Shown piece by piece: positions 17,961-26,979 of a DNA stretch of 64,000 bases (position 1 is its first letter; each line of letters begins with the position of its first letter). Origin of the DNA: Planctomycetota bacterium. Its GTDB lineage: Bacteria > Planctomycetota > Planctomycetia > Planctomycetales > Planctomycetaceae. The notes beneath the pieces are model-generated. The model made no database searches and was not told the DNA's origin. It saw nothing but the letters and a program-made list of their open reading frames with translations. The translations under genes were made by a program, and so were the position numbers. The DNA lies in the NCBI GenBank assembly GCA_030836185.1, contig JAURQH010000019.1, positions 62,001 through 126,000 on the forward strand. The letters are read 5' to 3'.

Positions 17961-19550
17961 ATGAAGAAAGAAATGCTTGTCAATGTCCTCCAACCGGAGG
18001 AGAGTCGAATTGCCATCCTCGAAGATGGCGTGCTGGAAGAGCTTTACGTCGAACGGAACAGTAACGAAAACTTCGTCGGCAATATCTATAAAGGAAAAGT
18101 CGTTAATCTGGAACCAAGTATCCAGGCGGCTTTTGTAGACTTTGGCGTTGGCCGTAATGGTTTTCTACACGTCAGCGATGTGGAATTCCAATACTACAAG
18201 CACCTGTTGCCCGAGAGCCAACGGAAAGAAATCGAAGATTCTCAATCCGGGAAGGGCAAGCGTCCGCGCATCAATGAACGCAGCGTTCGCAATAAGCCGT
18301 CGATTCAGGATATCTTTCGGAAAGGCAGCGAAGTTCTGGTCCAGGTGATCAAAGAAGGTATCGGAACCAAAGGCCCGACACTCTCCACTTACATCAGTAT
18401 TCCCGGACGCTATCTGGTCCTAATGCCAGCGTTACAACGTGTGGGCGTCAGCCGAAAAATCGAAGATGATGACATTCGCAAATCTTTGCGATCCATTCTC
18501 CGAGAACTGACTCCTCCGAAAGGTCTCGGATTCATCGTTCGAACCGCCGGACAGACGCGAACCCGCAAAGACTTACAACGCGACATGAATTATTTGCTAC
18601 GACTGTGGCGAACAATTGTGCGACGACTCAGAAAGTCCAATGGGCCTGAAGATATCTATCAGGATAGCGATATGATGATTCGCACCATCCGGGATATTTT
18701 CTCGAGCGAGATTGATACTGTTTGGATTGATGAGAAAGAAGCCTACGAACGCGCGCGCGAGTTCATGAAAATTGTGCTTCCACGTCATATCAATCGTGTC
18801 AAATTGTATGATGACAATGAACCGATCTTTTCGCATTACGGAATCGAAGAAGAGATTCTGAAAATCCAAGACAAAAATGTGCCACTCAAAGGGGGTGGGT
18901 CACTGGTCATCGAACAAACGGAAGCCCTAGTTGCCATTGATGTCAACTCGGGAACATTCCGAGTCGATGATAACGCCGAACAAACGGCTTATCAGGTGAA
19001 CTGCAAAGCGGCTCGTGAGATCGCTCGACAGGTCCGCTTACGAGATTTGGGTGGAGTGATTGTCAACGACTTTATTGACATGAGGGATGAGCGTCATCGC
19101 AGAGGCGTCGAGCGGGAATTGCGAGAAGCCGTCAAACGAGATCGTGCACGCACCAAAATTCTCCGAATGAGCCAATTTGGTTTGATCGAAATGACCCGAC
19201 AGAGAATCCGCCCGTCATTACGACGTTCGGTCTACGAAGACTGTGAAAGTTGCCAAGGTGCCGGTCAGGTGAAGACGACGGAATCGGTGGCGATTGAGGC
19301 GATTCGCCTGTTAATTACTGCCGCTCATCGTAAAAATACGGAACAGGTTCTGATTGAAGTTGAGGAACGGGTGGCTGATTTTCTCAATAATCGCAAGCGA
19401 AAGGAAATCACTCGCATCGAGGATGAAGCGAGTGTTTTGGTTCGTATTGCCGCCCGAACAGACGTCGGACCTGAGCATATGATCATAAAGGCCATTGATG
19501 GAAACGGTGGCGAGACAAAAATCAGCGTGCTGGCAGACTCGAAATCCTAA
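17961..19550 (+). CDS. rng: Ribonuclease G/E
   Basis: 529 residues, RNase G size, with no long C-terminal degradosome scaffold. It starts MKKEMLVNVLQPEESRIAIL as in the family. An S1 RNA-binding domain spans about 35-125 (GNIYKGKVVNLEPSIQAAFVDFG), with a charged insert near 85-110. The catalytic Mg-binding aspartates lie in AIDVNSG (near 327) and NDFIDM (near 369). The zinc-link C428-x-x-C431 (CESCQG) makes the dimer. It cleaves single-stranded RNA in mRNA decay and 16S rRNA maturation. The L21 gene follows after 95 bases, a common pairing. The 663-base leader may take part in autoregulation. Confidence 0.95.
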   Translation: MKKEMLVNVLQPEESRIAILEDGVLEELYVERNSNENFVGNIYKGKVVNLEPSIQAAFVDFGVGRNGFLHVSDVEFQYYKHLLPESQRKEIEDSQSGKGKRPRINERSVRNKPSIQDIFRKGSEVLVQVIKEGIGTKGPTLSTYISIPGRYLVLMPALQRVGVSRKIEDDDIRKSLRSILRELTPPKGLGFIVRTAGQTRTRKDLQRDMNYLLRLWRTIVRRLRKSNGPEDIYQDSDMMIRTIRDIFSSEIDTVWIDEKEAYERAREFMKIVLPRHINRVKLYDDNEPIFSHYGIEEEILKIQDKNVPLKGGGSLVIEQTEALVAIDVNSGTFRVDDNAEQTAYQVNCKAAREIARQVRLRDLGGVIVNDFIDMRDERHRRGVERELREAVKRDRARTKILRMSQFGLIEMTRQRIRPSLRRSVYEDCESCQGAGQVKTTESVAIEAIRLLITAAHRKNTEQVLIEVEERVADFLNNRKRKEITRIEDEASVLVRIAARTDVGPEHMIIKAIDGNGGETKISVLADSKS

Positions 19551-19645
19551 TCGAAATCGACTACACTGCTCGGCCCTATCATTTACGACAGGCTGGGACG
19601 CGGTTCATCAGAGGATGTCCGTCACCGCCGCAACAGGATAAACAC

Positions 19646-20005
19646 ATGTTTGCAATTATTGAAAACGGCAGTCGTCAGTACCGAATTGAATCTGGTGCAC
19701 ACCTTCAAATCGACTATCAGGCGGATGCTGAAAAAGGTGGAGAGATTGTCTTTGATCGAGTCTTGCTCGCCAATGGTGGTGGAAGCAGCATGATCGGTGC
19801 CCCGACCATCGACGGAGCCAAGGTGACTGCTGAAGTCGTCACTCCCGAGAAAAAAGGGAAGAAACTGGAAGTCAGTTTCTATCGCCGTCGTAAAAACTCA
19901 CGCCGACACATCGGTCACCGTCAAAAATACACAATCGTGAAAATCAACGCGATTGATGTTCCGGGACTCGAAGTACCCAAGGAACCCGCTTCTTCCGAAG
20001 CATGA
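19646..20005 (+). CDS. rplU: 50S ribosomal protein L21
   Basis: 119 residues. Typical L21 sequence: MFAIIENGSRQYRIESG at the start, EIVFDRVLL in the middle and the RNA-binding YRRRKNSRRHIGHRQKYT near 83-100, with a short acidic tail. It binds 23S rRNA. AGGAT stands in front of the ATG. In most bacteria rpmA (L27) follows directly; here an intrinsic terminator and an unrelated minus-strand gene follow instead, so L27 must be encoded elsewhere. Confidence 0.97.
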   Translation: MFAIIENGSRQYRIESGAHLQIDYQADAEKGGEIVFDRVLLANGGGSSMIGAPTIDGAKVTAEVVTPEKKGKKLEVSFYRRRKNSRRHIGHRQKYTIVKINAIDVPGLEVPKEPASSEA

Positions 20006-20030
20006 GGCATTTCGTTCAGACATTCATTCT

Positions 20031-20061
20031 AACGGCCTTTGTGAATCGAAGGCCGTTTTTT
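20031..20061 (+). terminator. Intrinsic terminator after rplU
   Basis: A 9-bp perfect stem AACGGCCTT/AAGGCCGTT with a 9-base loop is followed by a run of six T. It lies 25 bases after the L21 stop and closes the rng-rplU transcript. Confidence 0.9.
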
Positions 20062-20083
20062 ATGCGCTGAAATTCAGTCCGTA

Positions 20084-20320
20084 TCAGCTCACTTCAATCT
20101 CATTGGACAACAATCGACCACCTGCCGCCGATTGTGCAGCGTGCGTCGCAAGCTGTTCATTGTAGTAGGTCGTTGTGCGTCCATTGAGAATGATCGACCC
20201 TGAATCGACTTCGACTTGTAGAGCGTAAACCGAATCACCGGTTCGAGCGCGAATCACTTGTTTGATTTGCTCGGCAACATCTGGGGATTTCGGTTCAGTC
20301 AGATAAGGTTCTGGAAGCAT
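20084..20320 (-). CDS. BON-domain protein
   Basis: 78 residues. The ATG at 20320 is chosen because GGAGG lies eight bases upstream; the frame stays open further up without family features. One BON domain fills the protein: DVAEQIKQVIRARTGD, LQVEVDSGSIILNGRTTTYYNEQLATHAAQSAAGG and NEIEVS. BON domains are thought to bind phospholipids or act in protein-protein contacts. No signal peptide is seen. It converges on rplU and is divergent from the M42 peptidase gene. Role unknown. Confidence 0.75.
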   Translation of the reverse strand: MLPEPYLTEPKSPDVAEQIKQVIRARTGDSVYALQVEVDSGSIILNGRTTTYYNEQLATHAAQSAAGGRLLSNEIEVS

Positions 20321-20546
20321 GCTCAGTTCCTCCATGTCACATTCGATGTGTGTGAAAGACCAAATGCAAGGGATGCGAATTCGACGATCCATCAGTATTC
20401 GCAATGACTCAACAGTATCGTTCCCAATTTGAGTCGTCAAATTTTTTTCTCGGTCTGAACATTCGAAGATCTACAATGTTTCGAGTTCTTGGTACTCTGG
20501 GAGTTCGCCAAAATCTCGAAAACTCTCATGACCAGAAGGATAAACT

Positions 20547-21605
20547 GTGCAGGATCAACAACTTAGCTTTCTCAAAACACTTCTCGAAACGGGCAGTCCT
20601 TCGGGCTACGAAGCTGATATCCAAAAGAAAATTCATGCCCACGTGGAAACCTTTGCCGATCAAATTGATCGCGATTGGCATGGGAATCTTGCCGCCACAG
20701 TCAATCCTGAAGGAAACCCCCGCATTATGCTCGCCGGTCACTGCGACCAAATTGGATTGCTGGTGAAGCACATTGAGCCGGAAGGGTTTCTCCGCACGAT
20801 GACCATCGGCGGTTGGGACATGCAAATGCTGTTGGGTCAGAAGGTCCAAGTGTGGACAGCCAATGGTCCCATCCCGGGAGTCATCGCTCGCAAAGCCATA
20901 CATCTTTTGAGCAAAGACGAACGCGGCAAAATCCCCGAGATTCATGATCTCTGGATCGACATTGGCGCCAAAGATAAAGCTGATGCAGAAACCCGAATTG
21001 AGCTCGGTGACCCGGTGACCCTTAACCTCGGCTATCAGGAACTTCTCAATGGTCTTGCCTGTGCCCCCGGAATGGATGACAAGGTGGGGGTTTGGGTGGT
21101 GATGTCGGCATTAGAACGTGTGAAGGCAGGTACGGCTCAAGCCGCCGTCATCGGTGTCTCGACCGTTCAGGAAGAGATCGGCTTACGCGGAGCGACAACA
21201 GCATCCTATTCCGCAGATGCAAAGTTGGGGATTGCCGTCGATGTCACACACGCCACCGATACTCCTGATGTGAGCCAATCTCAACATGGTGATGTCAAAA
21301 TTGGTGGCGGACCCGTGATTGTCCGCGGCCCCAATACTAATTCCAAAGTTTTTGAACGCCTGACATCAATCGCGAAAGCGGCCAACATTCCTTATCAAGT
21401 GAACGCACTGCCCAAAGCCGCCAGTAACGATGCCGCTGCATTGCAACTCTCGCGTGGTGGTCAGGCCACTGCCGTGGTGGCGATCCCCAATCGCTACATG
21501 CACTCTCCCGTCGAGGTCATTTCGTTACAGGATCTCGAACATGCTGCCGAATTGATTGCCCAGTTCTGTCTTTCTTTGACACCCGATTGTGACTTCACTC
21601 CTTAG
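20547..21605 (+). CDS. M42 family metallopeptidase (aminopeptidase)
   Basis: 352 residues of the M42 glutamyl/tetrahedral aminopeptidase type, cytosolic dizinc enzymes that trim peptides. Visible metal and catalytic motifs: LAGHCDQIGL (His), GMDDKVGVWV (Asp), TVQEEIGLRGA (catalytic Glu pair), GIAVDVTHA (Asp) and NRYMHSPVEV (final His). GTG start at 20547 after AAGGAT. The stop codon is 11 bases before the sulfatase start, so the two may be cotranscribed although their functions are unrelated. Confidence 0.9.
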   Translation: MQDQQLSFLKTLLETGSPSGYEADIQKKIHAHVETFADQIDRDWHGNLAATVNPEGNPRIMLAGHCDQIGLLVKHIEPEGFLRTMTIGGWDMQMLLGQKVQVWTANGPIPGVIARKAIHLLSKDERGKIPEIHDLWIDIGAKDKADAETRIELGDPVTLNLGYQELLNGLACAPGMDDKVGVWVVMSALERVKAGTAQAAVIGVSTVQEEIGLRGATTASYSADAKLGIAVDVTHATDTPDVSQSQHGDVKIGGGPVIVRGPNTNSKVFERLTSIAKAANIPYQVNALPKAASNDAAALQLSRGGQATAVVAIPNRYMHSPVEVISLQDLEHAAELIAQFCLSLTPDCDFTP

Positions 21606-21616
21606 GAGAGTTTTTC

Positions 21617-23014
21617 ATGCGATCCGTTATCGCCTGCTTCCTGTTATTACTTCCAACAGCACTACGCGCCGATCAACCCAATGTGGTCATCGTACTTGCC
21701 GACGATCAAACCTGGAATGATTCAGGTTGTTACGGCAACCGGGATGTCAAAACACCGAACATCGATCAACTTGCTGAGGCGGGAATGCAATTCACTCGTT
21801 GTTTCACGGCGACAGCCATGTGTGCTCCGACTCGTCAGCAACTTTACACGGGTATCTTTCCGATTCGGAATGGCGCTTACCCTAATCATAGTCAAGTCAA
21901 AGTCGGCACGCGAAGCATTGTCCATCATTTTCGTCAGCTCGGGTATCGAGTTGGGCTTTCGGGAAAAAAACACTTTGGTCCCCAAAAATCATTCCCCTTT
22001 GAAAATCTAACGACAGATGGTGATCTTGATCTGGCCAAAATTCAGGAGTTTGTGAAACGAGATGATTCTCAGCCATTCGTCTTGGTCGTCACCAGTCACA
22101 GTCCTCACTTGCCTTGGAGTGAAGGAGACCCGACGAAATACGATGCTGAGAAATTAACCGTTCCCTCGTATCTGGTTGATCTACCTGCAACCCGAGAGGC
22201 TTTGACAAACTATTACGCAGAGATCACCGACTTTGATCGCGAAGTGGGCGACGTCATGAAGGCCATCGACGATCACGGCCATCGTGATGAGACCATCTTT
22301 ATATACACCAGCGAGCAGGGTGCTCAATTTCCACACGGCAAGTGGACATGTTACGACAATGGGTTACGAACTGCACTCATCGTCCGCTGGCCCGGCCATG
22401 TTAAGCCCGGTTCTCGCTCGTCAGCGATGGTTCAATATGTTGATATTTTACCCACATTACTAAATGCTGCAGGTGTGAAACCCGCTGCGATCAAAACCGG
22501 ACTTCCCGGTGCCCCCAATGGGGGAAGTGGGTTTGATGGTTATAGCTTTCTGCCCGTATTGTTGGGAAATAATAAATCGCATCGTGATTATGTTTATGGA
22601 GCTCATACGACCCGAGGCATCATTCAGGGAACCTGGAATTATCCCATTCGTTCCGTGCGTTCCCGAAACTTCAAACTGATCTGGAACCTCAATTACACAG
22701 AGAGATTTCGAAACATCCTGACGAACTCCGCAGGTAAGGAAGATTACTGGACAGCATGGAAGAAAGCCGCAGAAGAGGGCGATGAGCATGCTCAAAAATT
22801 GGTCAATATGTATCGAACTCGTCCCGAGTACGAATTCTACAACCTCGAACGTGACCCTGACGAATTAGACAACCTCGCTGAAGATCCTGGGTACGCACAG
22901 CCTATTCAGAAACTGAAAGCCGAACTCTCTGCCTGGATGGAACAGCAAGGAGACCAGGGAATCGCCACAGAAGATGCTGCGAAACCTCATCGAACACAGA
23001 AAGAGCCAGACTGA
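21617..23014 (+). CDS. Secreted sulfatase (formylglycine-type)
   Basis: 465 residues with a signal peptide (cut near ALRA-D). The metal-binding DD is at 29-30 (VLADDQTWNDSGCYG). The sulfatase signature CxPxR is C69-A-P-T-R73 followed by QQLYTG, so Cys69 is expected to become formylglycine through an anaerobic-independent FGE-type enzyme encoded elsewhere. It probably desulfates polysaccharide or glycan fragments outside the cytoplasm, as is common for the many planctomycete sulfatases. AGGAGA precedes the ATG, and the M42 gene ends 11 bases before it. Substrate unknown. Confidence 0.92.
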   Translation: MRSVIACFLLLLPTALRADQPNVVIVLADDQTWNDSGCYGNRDVKTPNIDQLAEAGMQFTRCFTATAMCAPTRQQLYTGIFPIRNGAYPNHSQVKVGTRSIVHHFRQLGYRVGLSGKKHFGPQKSFPFENLTTDGDLDLAKIQEFVKRDDSQPFVLVVTSHSPHLPWSEGDPTKYDAEKLTVPSYLVDLPATREALTNYYAEITDFDREVGDVMKAIDDHGHRDETIFIYTSEQGAQFPHGKWTCYDNGLRTALIVRWPGHVKPGSRSSAMVQYVDILPTLLNAAGVKPAAIKTGLPGAPNGGSGFDGYSFLPVLLGNNKSHRDYVYGAHTTRGIIQGTWNYPIRSVRSRNFKLIWNLNYTERFRNILTNSAGKEDYWTAWKKAAEEGDEHAQKLVNMYRTRPEYEFYNLERDPDELDNLAEDPGYAQPIQKLKAELSAWMEQQGDQGIATEDAAKPHRTQKEPD

Positions 23015-23031
23015 AGAAACTACGGTGGTCA

Positions 23032-23238
23032 CTAAAGCCGGTAGGATAAAACCCACAGCACCGAAAAGACGACGAACATAAAGATCGTGATCTGAAAGAA
23101 CAGTCGCATCGCGCGACGCAGAACGCTGTCTGTCTCTTCGTAACGGCTCGCTGAATAGACGAGGCTGATACCAACCGCGAGCGGTAAGATATACCAAAGG
23201 ATGTTTTCAGATTGGGCCAACAGGCTCCAGGCATTCAT
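23032..23238 (-). CDS. Small membrane protein, two helices
   Basis: 68 residues with two hydrophobic segments (about 14-31 and 46-65) linked by a charged turn RYEETDSVLRRAMR. No family recognised. It lies ten bases behind a larger membrane protein gene in the same direction, which supports both as one operon. Confidence 0.65.
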   Translation of the reverse strand: MNAWSLLAQSENILWYILPLAVGISLVYSASRYEETDSVLRRAMRLFFQITIFMFVVFSVLWVLSYRL

Positions 23239-23248
23239 GGTGATTCTC

Positions 23249-24238
23249 TTATCCGGGATTCTGGCTGGTCGTGGTTGCTGTTTCAGGAGAACTCTCTGGA
23301 TCCTGTTTTTGCTCCGGTGAAACTTCCTTCCGAGTCAGCATGCGAAATCCATAAGCGGGACCCGCAAACGCATCCCAAATTGCCAAAATGTTCAAGAGGC
23401 CGGCAATCCAGGTAAAGACTTTTGCGAGAGTAAACTTCTTTCCGAGATCTGCGTGCAGTTTCTCGAGTCCTTCATGATCGGGCGGAACCAGAAACCAATT
23501 CAGGAAAGAACGCGAAATTTGTGCCGTCAAAACACCATCAATGAGTTCTTCTTCGCCCAGAGTGATCGCATTGACTCGTAAATTGCGATAACGATTTGCT
23601 CCAATGGGAGGATCCAGGCGAACATTACCGCGAAGCTGGACCTGGATTTCGCCATCTTCTCCAGAACCTTTGAAAGTTCCTTCCATCTCACGACCAAACT
23701 CACCCTCTTCAGGTGAGAGCTGAATCGTTCCCGAAACGGGTACCGAAAATTCGTTTCCTTCATTGTCAACATAATCGAGAGTTCCGACAACTTGTTGATC
23801 AATGGATTGTGATTCGGGGGAAACCGGCTGATTGCTGGGTGCGTAATACCGTTCTTCCTGAAAAAATGCGGGCACGGTAAACAACCCGACAGGAACTTGG
23901 GCATAATAGCCCCACTCTGTTTTTCCTCGTGCTCGTGTTGGCCCCATCTGATCCAATTGCTGCCGCATGTCATCAAAGCGTTCGGGGTCGAGTTGACGAA
24001 ATCGTGCATCGTCAAAATCAAAATCAAAACTTTTTGCGGGCTCTAACCGGTAGATCAGTTGCCAACTCCCCATTTGCATACCCCAAGCAAACATGGAGAG
24101 AATACAAACGCAATAAACGATTCCCTTGAAGGTTCGCCCCTGATAGAAATGGCCCGCACCGGGTATCAGAAATCCCAACACGGCAGCCAGGATCGGATTT
24201 TTCAGATCGACCTTGGGTTCCGGGGAAGAGGCGCTCAT
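23249..24238 (-). CDS. Membrane protein of unknown function (possibly DUF6677)
   Basis: 329 residues. The N-terminus (LKNPILAAVLGFLIPGAGHFYQG) is a TM2-like helical hairpin with two membrane segments near 14-33 and 40-60. A beta-rich extracytoplasmic middle (about 70-240) follows, including FSVPVSGTIQLSPEEGEF and repeated strands. Another hydrophobic segment is near 275-295, and the tail is polar. The pattern recalls the planctomycete DUF6677 family, but I am not certain. The small two-helix protein gene follows ten bases later. Confidence 0.7.
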   Translation of the reverse strand: MSASSPEPKVDLKNPILAAVLGFLIPGAGHFYQGRTFKGIVYCVCILSMFAWGMQMGSWQLIYRLEPAKSFDFDFDDARFRQLDPERFDDMRQQLDQMGPTRARGKTEWGYYAQVPVGLFTVPAFFQEERYYAPSNQPVSPESQSIDQQVVGTLDYVDNEGNEFSVPVSGTIQLSPEEGEFGREMEGTFKGSGEDGEIQVQLRGNVRLDPPIGANRYRNLRVNAITLGEEELIDGVLTAQISRSFLNWFLVPPDHEGLEKLHADLGKKFTLAKVFTWIAGLLNILAIWDAFAGPAYGFRMLTRKEVSPEQKQDPESSPETATTTSQNPG

Positions 24239-24521
24239 AGAATGTCAATTTCTGAAGGAAGTCCGTCACCAGATGTCTCTGGAAAACGCTTAACGATGGT
24301 AATTGGTCAATAAGAATTTGAGTCGATTATTGTAGAAGTTCGCCGGGAATACCTCCAGTCCGGTCTCTGTGGATCCTGAAGAGGTTCATTTTCCGGCCCT
24401 TTTCAGCCGTTACGAGATTCTACTTCGCCGAAGAGTGCCGAGACTTTCCTTCAAAAACTGCTAAAATGAAGGATCGACACCTGCATGCCTTACCCTGCAA
24501 TTTGACCATTCGTGGCACAAA

Positions 24522-25826
24522 ATGACTGCTCCTCGTGAAAAAGTGAAATCTTTTCCCACTGGTCCCGGTGTGTACCTGATGAAAGATGCTGAGGAACGAG
24601 TGATCTATGTGGGAAAAGCCGTCAATCTCAAATCCCGCGCGGGAAGCTATTTCACCAAGGCTGCCGAGATCGAACGCCGAACGGCTGAGCTGACTACTGA
24701 AATTGCCGACATCGATTTTATCGAGACCGAAAGTGAAGTGGATGCGCTGCTGCTCGAAGCACGGTTGATCAAAGATGTGCAACCGAAATTTAATTCCGAA
24801 CTGAAAGACGACAAGTCATTCCCTTATCTACAAATCACCACGAATGAAGAATTCCCGCGTGTCGAGTTCACGCGTACGCCTCTCTCTCAGGGAGTCAAAC
24901 TTTACGGTCCCTTCACCAGTGCTAAAAAACTTCGCGGGACCATCAGCGTTCTGCAAAAGATTTTTCGTTTCCGAACCTGTACTCTCGACATCGAAGAAGA
25001 AGACGAGAAGTGGCGCTGGTTTAGGCCATGCCTACTCGCCAGCATCAATCAATGTACGGCCCCCTGTAATCTCCGCATCTCATCGGCAGACTACAAAGAA
25101 GATATCCGTCGGTTAAAAATGTTTCTGGACGGGAACAAAAAAAAACTGCTGCGTGATATGCAAAAGGAGATGGCAGCGGCCTCCAAAGATTTGAAGTTTG
25201 AGAAAGCCGCCCGCCTTCGCGATGAAATTAAAGCGCTCGAAAACATTCATCTGCGGGGTGACCTCGAAGAGCACGCTCAGCCCGAGGTCTTCTACATCGA
25301 CCCCAAAAAAGGCCTCGCTGGTTTGAAACAAATTTTCAAATTGAAAGAAACACCCCGAGTGATCGAAGGGGTCGACATCGCCCATCTGCAAGGGGGAGAG
25401 ACGGTCGCTTCGTTAGTGCAATTCATTGACGGCTTGCCATTCAAGCATGGTTACAAACGATACAAAATTCGAACTGTCGATGGTGTGGACGACTTCGGTT
25501 CGATTCGGGAAGTCGTCAGCCGACGTATCTCCCGATTGCATCGCGAGGGGCAAGCGTTTCCCGATATTCTTCTGATCGATGGTGGGAAGGGACAACTCAA
25601 TGCGGCGATGGCAGCGATGAAAGCACTCGGTGTCGATCCACCGTTCACCATTTCCATTGCCAAACGCGAAGAAGAAATTTACGTCCCGGGTGAAGCCGAG
25701 CCGCGCAAACTCTCTCGACACGCCTACGGACTAAGACTCCTTCAGTATGTCCGCGATGAATCACACCGGTTCGCTCAAAACTATCATCACCTGCTCAGAA
25801 GTAAGTCTTCTCTCCACGACGAATAA
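24522..25826 (+). CDS. uvrC: UvrC excinuclease subunit, short form without HhH
   Basis: 434 residues against about 600 for typical UvrC. Present: the GIY-YIG nuclease for the 3' cut (GPGVYLM, VIYVGKAVNLKSR), the UVR UvrB-binding helix pair (near 208-242, LKFEKAARLRDEIKALE) and the RNase H-like nuclease for the 5' cut (GVDIAHLQGG with its Asp near 284, ILLIDGGKGQL, RDESHRFAQNYHH). Missing: the C-terminal helix-hairpin-helix pair, as the protein ends ten residues after the RDESHRF motif. The region between UVR and the RNase H fold also looks shortened. It acts with UvrA and UvrB in nucleotide excision repair. Confidence 0.9.
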   Translation: MTAPREKVKSFPTGPGVYLMKDAEERVIYVGKAVNLKSRAGSYFTKAAEIERRTAELTTEIADIDFIETESEVDALLLEARLIKDVQPKFNSELKDDKSFPYLQITTNEEFPRVEFTRTPLSQGVKLYGPFTSAKKLRGTISVLQKIFRFRTCTLDIEEEDEKWRWFRPCLLASINQCTAPCNLRISSADYKEDIRRLKMFLDGNKKKLLRDMQKEMAAASKDLKFEKAARLRDEIKALENIHLRGDLEEHAQPEVFYIDPKKGLAGLKQIFKLKETPRVIEGVDIAHLQGGETVASLVQFIDGLPFKHGYKRYKIRTVDGVDDFGSIREVVSRRISRLHREGQAFPDILLIDGGKGQLNAAMAAMKALGVDPPFTISIAKREEEIYVPGEAEPRKLSRHAYGLRLLQYVRDESHRFAQNYHHLLRSKSSLHDE

Positions 25827-25984
25827 CAAGATTTTGTCGATGATCGCCTTCTCCAACGGCTATAACCGTTATTCTCGGTGTTCCTTTTCATAGGTTTTCG
25901 AGGACTTGGGAACAAATCAACTGGAGAGAACGCCCAATATCGTGAATTATAAGGATGTTCCATCTTCACCTGCAGGAATTTGAT

Positions 25985-26923
25985 ATGTCTTCCTACCGAT
26001 TGATTGCCGCCGCTCATACTCCGTTTGATGCGCAGGGAGAATTTCATCCTTCCGCTGTGGAACGTCAGGCCGAATTTTTCTTGAAACAGAATGTCGCAGG
26101 CGTCTTCCCCGGTGGAACGACGGGAGAGTCTCTCTCACTTTCCTTGCAAGAACGCCTTTCTTTGGGAAAACAATGGGTCGATGTGGCGGCGGGAACCGAT
26201 CTGGAAGTGATTCTTCATGTCGGAGCGAACGCACTTCCCGACGCGATTGCATTGTCGGAGCAAGCCGGACAAATCGGCGCTGCCGGAATTGCCGCGATGC
26301 CACCCACTTATTTTCGTCCCGACGGGATCGACATGATTCTTGCGGATCTCAAACGGCTTTCGGTAGCGGCTCCCGAATTACCGATCTACTATTACGACAT
26401 TCCTTCAATGACGGGCGTTGCCGTCGATACGGTGGAGTTGGTCGAAAGAGCGACCGCAGAGATTCCTCAGTTCGGCGGCATCAAATTCTCTCGTCCCGAT
26501 CTTCCCGTTCTCCAAGAGGTACTCGACTCACCCACTTTTCAGGGCGATGTCTTCTTTGGTTCCGATGAAATGATTCTCGCCGCGTGGATGTTCGGTGTCC
26601 GTAGTGCTGTCGGCAGCACCTACAATTTCATGACACCGATGTATCATCAAATGCTGGATGAATTTTCTGCAGGTCATATCGACGCTGCGAGGCAGTTACA
26701 ATTGCAATCTGCCAAGTTGGTTTCTGCCCTGAAGCCATTCGGCTTTCTGGATGCGTCCAAATTGTTAATGCGATTTCTGGGCGTCGATTGCGGCCAAGTA
26801 CGAAGTCCACTGCGAGCACTCACGGAAGAACAAAGTCGAACGCTGTTTGAGACTTTGGAACCGTTTGCTGATTTATTTCCGTCTTCGCTGACATTCACGC
26901 CAGCGGTCACCGTAAATAGCTAA
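25985..26923 (+). CDS. Dihydrodipicolinate synthase/N-acetylneuraminate lyase family aldolase
   Basis: 312 residues of the class I aldolase DapA/NanA superfamily. Carboxylate-binding GTTGE is at 44-48, the catalytic tyrosine at Y137 (IYYYDIPSMTG) and the Schiff-base lysine at K167 (GGIKFSRPDL). The start at 25985 is preferred to an ATG at 25955 because family similarity begins at SYRLIAAAHTPF. The sequence after the lysine (FFGSDEMILAAWMFG) fits neuraminate lyase-like members better than DapA. It could cleave sialic acid or a related keto acid; context does not decide. Confidence 0.85.
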   Translation: MSSYRLIAAAHTPFDAQGEFHPSAVERQAEFFLKQNVAGVFPGGTTGESLSLSLQERLSLGKQWVDVAAGTDLEVILHVGANALPDAIALSEQAGQIGAAGIAAMPPTYFRPDGIDMILADLKRLSVAAPELPIYYYDIPSMTGVAVDTVELVERATAEIPQFGGIKFSRPDLPVLQEVLDSPTFQGDVFFGSDEMILAAWMFGVRSAVGSTYNFMTPMYHQMLDEFSAGHIDAARQLQLQSAKLVSALKPFGFLDASKLLMRFLGVDCGQVRSPLRALTEEQSRTLFETLEPFADLFPSSLTFTPAVTVNS

Positions 26924-26945
26924 ACTCCTTCCGGTTACAGTTTCT

Positions 26946-26975
26946 TAGCCCGATGTGCGCAAGCACTTGGGATAG
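26946..26975 (+). repeat. REP-like hairpin repeat, copy 1
   Basis: A 30-base element with conserved ends TAGCCC and GGGATAG and a hairpin GTGC-GCAA-GCAC. Similar elements lie at 55373-55402 (+) and 63531-63560 (-). All share TAGCCC, a C(A)AAGC-loop hairpin and a GGGAT(A/G)G end. All three are intergenic. Confidence 0.6.
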
Positions 26976-26979
26976 AGCC

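Noticed and set aside
17369-18064. 231-residue open frame before and overlapping the RNase G gene
   Set aside because: Ser/Thr/Arg/Gln-rich without motifs; its last third lies in the RNase G gene in another frame. Kept only as part of the gap description.
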